This document shows, piece by piece, positions 1 through 6,400 of a DNA stretch of 6,402 nt. Source of the stretch: an uncultured Lachnospiraceae bacterium (lineage in GTDB: Bacteria; Bacillota; Clostridia; Lachnospirales; Lachnospiraceae). The notes beneath the pieces are model-generated. The model was given only the letters and a program-made list of their open reading frames with translations, had not been told where the DNA came from and ran no database searches. The DNA is taken from assembly GCA_902803635.1 (NCBI GenBank), contig CADCQU010000381.1, positions 1 through 6,402 of the forward strand, read 5' to 3'. Within the stretch, counting starts at the first letter, position 1. Every line of letters starts with the position of its first letter. Position numbers and translations under genes: made by a program.

Positions 1-82
1 CGGCAAATGCCACCCGCCCGCCAAGCGGGAGCAGCATTGCAAACACCATGACAAATACAAAGAGTTTCTTCAAATGTTTCAT
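1..82 (-). CDS. N-terminus of a second exported protein (signal peptide only, partial)
   Basis: Reading the minus strand from the ATG at 82-80 gives a 27-residue open stretch that starts MKHLKKLFVFVMVFAMLL and ends in VAFA before leaving the window at base 1. It has all parts of a Sec signal peptide: a basic n-region (Lys2, Lys5, Lys6 with His3), a hydrophobic core of Phe/Val/Met/Leu, a Pro/Gly turn, and an A-x-A-type cleavage site (AFA). There is no lipobox Cys, so signal peptidase I is expected. A ribosome binding site lies seven bases upstream. The mature protein is outside the window, so its function cannot be given. It points the same way as the large surface-protein gene and starts about 350 bases after that gene's stop, so it could be a second surface or secreted protein of the same locus. 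The start choice is well supported by the RBS and the n-region. Confidence 0.82.
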   Translation of the reverse strand, partial: MKHLKKLFVFVMVFAMLLPLGGRVAFA

Positions 83-89
83 TGCAGTT

Positions 90-95
90 TCCTTT
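90..95 (-). promoter_or_regulatory. Ribosome binding site for the gene starting at 82
   Basis: The minus strand reads AAAGGA, inside GAAAGGAAAC, with seven bases between it and the ATG. This is a normal Gram-positive Shine-Dalgarno match and spacing, and it is the main reason for calling a gene from only 82 bases. I see no convincing -35/-10 pair upstream, so transcription could begin within the gap or read through from the large gene. Confidence 0.75.
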
Positions 96-142
96 CTTTT
101 GAGAATAGAGTTCGTTACTATTCAGCTGACCTCCGATTTATT

Positions 143-225
143 GTCATTCTGAGGAGCGAAGCGACGAAGAATCCCGTTAACTTTGCTAAAACCCTTACGG
201 GATCCTTCGCTTTGCTCAGGATGAC
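143..225. repeat. REP-like inverted repeat (GTCATTCTGAG family), long hairpin
   Basis: The left arm begins GTCATTCTGAGGAGCGAAGC at 143 and runs through GAATCCCGT to 177. The right arm, 195-225, has the reverse complement GTCATCCTGAGCAAAGCG followed by AAGGATCCCGT. The arms pair over most of their length with a few mismatches and small gaps, around a roughly 17-base AT-rich loop. Elements with the core GTCATTCTGAGCGAAGCGAAGAATC are, from general knowledge, scattered between genes in many anaerobic Firmicutes and some other phyla, and often give spurious small proteins containing LRSEATKNP. The element here is non-coding and probably a non-autonomous mobile or REP element. It could add a transcript hairpin between the two genes. 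Confidence 0.8.
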
Positions 226-323
226 AAAACCTTTCATAATGCAGAACAGCCTTTTCGGAGGGGTCACCTGAAGAGAGTAACTAGAGTTTACCAAAAGTTT
301 CTGTTCAATCGGCCATCGGTTCT

Positions 324-374
324 GTCATTATTGGGAAGCATGGCCTTCTAAGGTGTCGCTTCGCTCAGAATGAC
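324..374. repeat. Second, shortened copy of the same inverted repeat family
   Basis: The right end, 355-374, reads on the minus strand GTCATTCTGAGCGAAGCGAC, which matches the left arm of the 143-225 element apart from a three-base GAG insertion in that element. The left end at 324-329 is GTCATT, so the unit has matching inverted termini, but the inner part (ATTGGGAAGC) pairs only partly. It looks like a decayed or internally deleted copy. It lies about 60 bases past the stop codon of the large gene and may protect or end its transcript, though no T-run follows it. Confidence 0.65.
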
Positions 375-431
375 AAGCCTCTTCTATGGCGAATATCCAT
401 TTTGGCATTCAGCCGTAAATCTGTTTTTTCC

Positions 432-3400
432 TTATCCCTCACCCCCTCCCCGTTTTTTCGCCCGCCGCATCCAAAGGATCCGGAGAACCCAGAGGGTCCA
501 GAGGACGGAGGCCGCGGCGAGGAGGATATTTGCCAAATGGGCCATTTGCCCCTCCTCGTGGCTCCCCGTCGTCGGCAGGGTGATGCCCTTGCTGTTTTCC
601 ACGGTGACGATGCCGTCCGCCGAGACCGGAAGGGCGGTGTTGCTCTCGGTCCGGATTGCAAAAATGGACGTTTCAGCGCTGTCCGGAACCGTCAGGCGGA
701 TCGGCTCGTCCAATTTGTCGTAACCAGGCGGGGCCGTCTCCTCAACAAGGTAATAAATCCCGCGGCGGAGCTTCCCAATGGAAACCCGGCCGTCCGCGCC
801 CGTCTCTTTTTGTTCGTAGCCGCGCATCGGGGCGGGGTTCATGCTCCCGTCCGCGCGGGAGGCGTGGAGCGAGAAGACCGCGCCTTGAAGGGGCGTCCGG
901 CCTCCGCTCTCGACCTTGCAAATGCTCACCGCGGCGGAGTAGACGGGATTTTCAAATTTCGTCACGGCTTTTCCGGTCTCCGGGTCGGTGAGGGCGGAAT
1001 TTGCCGCGCGGATCGTAAGCGTAAAAATGCGGGAGTCGCCAAGGACATAGCCCGCGGGGGCCTTCGTCTCCTTCAGGTAGTAGGTTCCGCCCTTGAGGCC
1101 CGCCAGCGTGACCATGCCGTTCTCGTCCGAGACGAAGACCGCCGGCCGTGCCTTGTCGGTTCCCTCGCGGAAGTCGGCCGCGCTCACGGGAAGCCGCGCG
1201 TCCGCGTCCTTGTAGACGGTAAATTCCGCGCCAGGCACCGCCTTCTCCTGGTCGTCCACCTTGGAGAAGACCACCTGCCCGCCGTCCGGGGTGTTCTCGA
1301 CGTAAACCTCGACGTTCCCGTCGCTGTCCATGGCCTGCGACTGGTTCACGATGTAGTCCGCGTAGCCGTCCGCATCGCTCGCCGTGTTGTAGTGGATACT
1401 GTCCGTCCCGCCGGGGACGCCGATCCACTCCTCCCGGACCGTGTAGACGACCTTCTCGCCGTCCACGTAGGCAGGCAGATCCCGCCAGACATGGCTCCAT
1501 CCTGCCGTGTTGTGCTCCGGATCCTCCGCCACGAGAGAGGCGTCCGCCCCGAGCGTCACGTTCCGGCCAAGCCAGGCAATGCCATTTCGAAGAAGCTGCA
1601 TGTTAACCGGCCGATCACCGCCATTTGGCCAGGTCTTCCGGACGCGCACCTGGCAGGTCTCCGGCGCATTTGTCACATAGAGAACCGCCCCGCCATCCCC
1701 CTCCGTCGCGACGCGCACCAGGGGATTGTTCGGGTCGTCCAGCGTAAGCACGGCCTCCCGGTCATCATAGAAGGTGACATAGCCGGTAATCGGCTCCGAA
1801 AGCCCGGTGTAGCCCTCATTTGCCCCCTCCGCGATGAGGAACCGGTGCCGGCCATCGAAACCGCCCGGCTGGTACGACAAAATCCGCACGTGCTGCCCGT
1901 TCCAGTCCAGCTCCTCCGTAAAGACCGCGGTGATGCGCCCGTTCTCGTCGGTGCGTGTGTCCATCGGCAGCTCGATCACCTGTCCGTCGCCCTGGTCCGC
2001 GTAGAGGACCAAATGGAAGGGCACGTTCGAGAGGGGATTCTGCGTGGTTTTGTCCAATTTTACGAGCGAAATCTCGCGGGGCTTCGTGTAACGGTTGGTA
2101 AAGGCCACCGTCTGGATGCCATCGACCCACACCTCGTCGGCATAGGAGTACACCTGCTTCACCTCCGCGCGGGTACTGCCGCTTGTGGCTGCCTGCGCGG
2201 TGTTGAAAATGAGGTATGACGCGGCTGTGGAAAATGGCTGCGAGGCCTCGTACCGATGCTCGGCCACCCAGTAGGACTTCATGGGAAGGAGCTCGTCCAA
2301 AACCCACACGTACTGTCCTCGCCAGTCGATATACCGGTACCCATCAGGATTGTCATAGGACCAGGGCTGCAGATTCAGGCGATACTCCTCCCGCCCGTCC
2401 CCGTCCGTGTTCTCCTTCTTCTCGTCCACGCCAATATAGAAATTCTTACTCTTCACTTGCCCGATGGCCTCCGGGTCGCCGACGAAGCTCTTCGTAACGA
2501 CGAGCTTCGCGTACTTCGGAAGCAGCATACCGTCGATGTGCCAGCTGTTCTCCTGGTCCTTCAGGACGTACCAGCGGAGGTCGTAATAGTCGGTCGTGAG
2601 CTGCTCCTGCGGTATGACGTGGCCATTAATCTGAATCTTGTGTTCCTCCGACTGCGCCGCGTTCCATTTGCGGATGCGCCCGAAAATGAACTCGTCGCTC
2701 GGGAATGGCAGCTCCAGCCGCATCCCCGCCCCCGCAAAGGCGCTGTCCGCATTTGCCATGATGCTTGTGGCTGCATTTGCCCGCAAATACGCATCGTGCT
2801 GGTCGATATCGCTGCGGACGGAGGCCACGGAATCACCGGAAAAGTCGTCACGTCTGCCATTTCCCGAATAGAGCGGAGCGCCGATGAGGCGGGTCGTGAA
2901 GAGACAGTCCGTATATGTGCCGACATTGCCGATATCAAATTCCGAGTCGAAGAGGCGGACGAAGAAGCCGCAGGTGTTCGTATTGTAGCGGTAGCTGCCC
3001 GGATCGCCGGCCCCGTAGTAGCCGACCTTGCCGTCAAAATAGGCATCCCAGACCGCAATCAGCTTCGTCTGTGTATAGATGTTCACGGTCTGCCCCGGCA
3101 GGTAGATCGTTCCGGTCGCATCGCCCTCGATCCGCCAGCCCTTGAAGGAGTGGGTCAGGAGGTTGTAGCCGTTGTTGGTCTGGGAAACGCGGGTCTCCTT
3201 CGTAAGCTCCGGGAGGGTGAGGGCCGAGCCGTAATCCACCGTCTCCTCATAGAAATCCTCGCCGACGGCCGTGAGCCCGTCCTTCACGATGCCGACCTCC
3301 TTCGGACACCAGGGCACGTCCTCCCAGTGCTGGTAGGAGGCGTCGTTAATGCCCACCTGCTGCAGAACGCCCAGGTCATAGGAAACCTTGCAAATGGGCT

Positions 3401-6400
3401 GGAAAATGGCAATGAGCTCCTGGACATTTGTCCAATCGTCCGGGGCCGTACCGAGGTCGCGGACTGTAAGCCACGTATCGTTGGAAAAACGCCGGCCATT
3501 AAGCTCCCAGTGGTCGAAGCGGAAGCCCTCCGACGGAACCGCCTGGACACCCTTCGGCAGGCGGAGGTTACCGCTGCTGTTCCGGTTGTAGCCCTGGAGG
3601 GTATCGGTCCAGTCCTCGTCCCCCGCCATGAGCCGGCCATAGCCCCGCGTGTTTACGCGTAGGAGGACGCGGGAATACTTGGTTTCCAGATACTCTGCCC
3701 GGTAAGTCCTGTCCGCAAAGAGCGGCCCCTCTGGATAGAGATCCGCGTCGCGCGTAAGGAGCACGTTGTTCTCGTCCCTCCAGCCGATGAAGGTGTAATT
3801 CCCATAGGAAAGGGCGGTCGCCCCGGCCGGGGTACGTCCCTCCATCACCGACTCATAGACGGTATAATCCTCCCACCACTGATTGTGGATTCGTATTTTC
3901 CCGCCGGCAACCGAGGGCACCCGGCTGTTGTAGGAAGCATAGGTCACGGTCTTGGCGGTTGCCTTTCGAAAATGCGCCTGCACGGTAAGGTCCCGGTCCA
4001 GCCCGTCGGGCGGGACGAAGTCCGGCGTCTCGCAGATGCAAATGTCGGTTCCAGCCTGGTACCAGCCGATAAATACGCCGTCGTCGGTGGCGGAGGCGTG
4101 CATGCCGCGGGCGGAGTCGGAATAGCAGAAATAGACCGTCTGCGTGTTCCCGTATTCGTCGATATATTCGTAGCTCTTTGCGCCTCCCTGAATGGTGTAA
4201 CCGTAGACGCGCCCGTCATACGGGTCCGCGCCGATATAGCGGTCAAAGGTGATGAAGTGCTCCCCTTCGGGCGCGAAACAGGCGGTAAATGTATGGGCAT
4301 TTCCCGTGACGTAGGAATCCCCGACCGAATCCCCGACCTTCGGGCGGATGGCGTAGCGGTCGGAATAGCTGGACGGATTCTCGTCCCCCCGGCCAAAATC
4401 ATAGTAGCCGTCGATGCGCCAGAAACGGAACTCGTAGCCGTTCGAGGCCGAGAGGCGGCCATTTGTCGGAGCCCCAGAGGAGCGCGGCCGGACCGTCCCC
4501 GCCGAGAGACCGTCGTTCATGACGGCAAGCGTAACCGACTCACCATAGCTCCGGCTGTTCACATAGGCATAGCCGGCCGCCGGATCACTCACATTAAATT
4601 GGAAGGAATACGACATGGCCCGGGCGAGGGGGATCTTGTCTTCCTCGCCATCCTCATTCTCCTCTTCGCTTTCGTCCTCGCGCTTATCGTTTTTCCTATC
4701 TTCTTTTCCTTCCTTATCTGCCGAAGCTTCCTTACCTTCGTTGTCTTCTGAATCTATCTTACCTTCGTTGTCTTCCGAATCTATCTTACCTTCGTTGTCT
4801 TCTGAATCTATCTTACCTTCGTTATCTTCTGAATCTATCTTACCTTCATTATCTACCGATTCTTCGTTGCCTTCGTTATTTTCTAAATCTTCTTTATCTT
4901 CCTTTCCTTCATTATCTTTTGAATCTTCCTTTCCTTCCTTTCCTTCCTTTCCTTCCTTATCTTTTGAATCTTCCTTTTTTTCGTAATCTTCCGAAGCTTC
5001 CTTACCCTCCCGGACTTTCTTGCCCTCCTTGTCTCCCTTGTATTCTTCTTTGTCGGAGGTTTTTCCGGCTTCCCCTTCAAAGTCTTCTGTACCTTTATAC
5101 GTATTTGAGGTATCCTTCGAGTTTTCGGAATCCCCCTCGGCTCCGTCCTCGCTCTGCTTCACGGAAGCCTCGTCCCCCTTCGCTCCTATGCTGTTTTTCC
5201 CCCCATTATTATTTCCCTCCTCGGTTCCCTGGCTTTCTTCGTTTTCTTTTCCTTTCTCGCCACCTTCTCCTTCTTTACCCCCTTCTCCTTCCTCTCCACC
5301 TTCTCCTTTTTTTCTCTCTTTCTCTTCTTCGCGTTCTTTCCCTTCTTCACCTTCTACGCTTTCTTTTCCTTCTCCATCGGCTTTTCCATTTTTCTCAGAC
5401 TTTTTTACTTCATTCTTCTTATTATTTATCGATTCTCCATTTCCATCCGCAGCCTCCCCCGGCTCTGAAGCATGAGTTTCTTCTATATTAATAGGCTCCG
5501 AACCGGACGGTTCCTCATCCGCATTTGCCAAATCCTCCTCGGGACGCAGGCTCTCGGGGAGGCAGCCGAAGCCCACGAGCCTCGCCTCCGTAAACTCGAT
5601 GGCGACCTCCTCCACCTTTCCGTAGAAATCGCCCGCCACCGCGCGAAGGTCGCCGGAGTCCGCATTTGCCTCGAACACAATGCCCACAAGAAGCTCGCCG
5701 TCGTCCGCCCGGAAGAAGACGAGGTCCCCGGCAAAGGCCCGGTACGGCGAGGTCGCATGGTCCGCGTACAGCCCCCTCTCCGTGAGCTTCCGCTGGCAAA
5801 TGCCCGCATCCGCATCGCAGGGGAATACATCCGCGCCAATTCCTGCATAGTGCATACAGAAGCTGGCAAATGCCCCGCTCCAGGGTTCGTAGGGCTTCCC
5901 GGCAAAGGCACCGTAGCGCGAATAGCCATGAACCTCCCCGTCCTCCGCGACGCTGTAATTCCGCTCGCTCTCCTTGTAGCCAAGCTGTGAGCGGGCCACC
6001 CGCACCAGGTACTCCGAAAGCGTTTCATTTGGCAAATGTCCCGGAATCCCGGCCTCCCAGTTGGCCGCCGTCTCCAAATCCGCCGTCGGGTCCGCATAGC
6101 AGGCAAGCGTGTGCGTATGCTCCTGCAATTCGCACGCAAGGACATCTTCATAACAGGCCTCCGTATGAATATGTCCTGCATCCTCCTCCAGCTCGTCCTC
6201 CTTTGTCTGCTTTTTCTGTGTTTTCTCTTGCAGACCACATACCAGTCGTTTCTTATAACAGGCATCCGTATGGACGTGTTCCTCCAAACCACAGAAGGTA
6301 TGTTTCTTCTCCGTATATGCCGGCAGTAGGAGCAATCCAACCGTAAGAAAGAGCATGGCAAAAGAGAGCATGCCAACAAAGGCCCCACGAAGGACCCTGC

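Larger units (their letters stand above)
83..431. other. Intergenic gap with REP-like repeats
   Basis: This 349-base stretch separates the stop of the large surface-protein gene from the start of the next minus-strand gene. It is more AT-rich than the coding sequence around it. It holds the ribosome binding site at 90-95, an 83-base inverted repeat at 143-225 and a shorter, diverged copy at 324-374. I found no tRNA-like fold, no riboswitch I recognise, and no stem followed by a T-run that would make a clear intrinsic terminator for the large gene. The short open frame on the plus strand at 74-271 is largely the translated repeat and is not treated as a gene. Confidence 0.7.
4626..5480 (-). 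repeat. Low-complexity charged stalk with strong purine bias on the coding strand
   Basis: Residues 298-582 consist almost only of Glu, Lys, Gly, Asp, Ser and Asn, with short motifs such as GEGGEEGEGGKEGEGG (357-372), KEG triplets and DNEGK units. The plus strand is correspondingly a pyrimidine-rich run of about 800 bases. Codon use shifts from the GC-rich third positions of the flanking domains to GAA, AAG, AAA, GAT and AAC/AAT. It should be an unstructured spacer that holds the N-terminal head away from the wall. Repeats in multiples of nine bases allow length change without breaking the frame. Confidence 0.85.

Noticed and set aside
96..142. Promoter for the gene starting at 82
   Set aside because: TATTCT near 105-110 on the minus strand could be a -10 box, but no acceptable -35 hexamer lies at 16-18 bases from it.
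74..271. Small plus-strand open frame of 65 codons
   Set aside because: Its core (ILRSEATKNP ... FALLRMTK) is the translation of the REP-like repeat at 143-225, a known source of false small proteins. Its start overlaps the signal peptide and RBS of the minus-strand gene, and it has no RBS of its own.
375..431. Intrinsic terminator just after the large gene
   Set aside because: Only weak short inverted matches (such as ATGG...CCAT) are present and no GC-rich stem is followed by a T-run on the minus strand.
402..2219. Plus-strand open frame of about 600 codons opposite the surface-protein gene
   Set aside because: It is antisense to the isopeptide domains and sorting signal, has Arg/Val/His-rich text with no recognisable domain, and lacks an RBS. 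Long antisense frames are common opposite GC-rich genes.
2256..3662. Plus-strand open frame of about 470 codons
   Set aside because: Same reason: antisense to the InlB-like and rod region, no motif, biased composition. The minus-strand frame is continuous with clear domains.
4732..4862. Possible CRISPR-like array
   Set aside because: The 27-base units are directly adjacent with no spacers and are in frame with the protein, so they are coding tandem repeats.
4615..5491. Plus-strand Ser/Pro/Leu/Phe-rich frames resembling repeat or membrane proteins
   Set aside because: They are shadow translations of the polypyrimidine complement of the Glu/Lys/Gly stalk.
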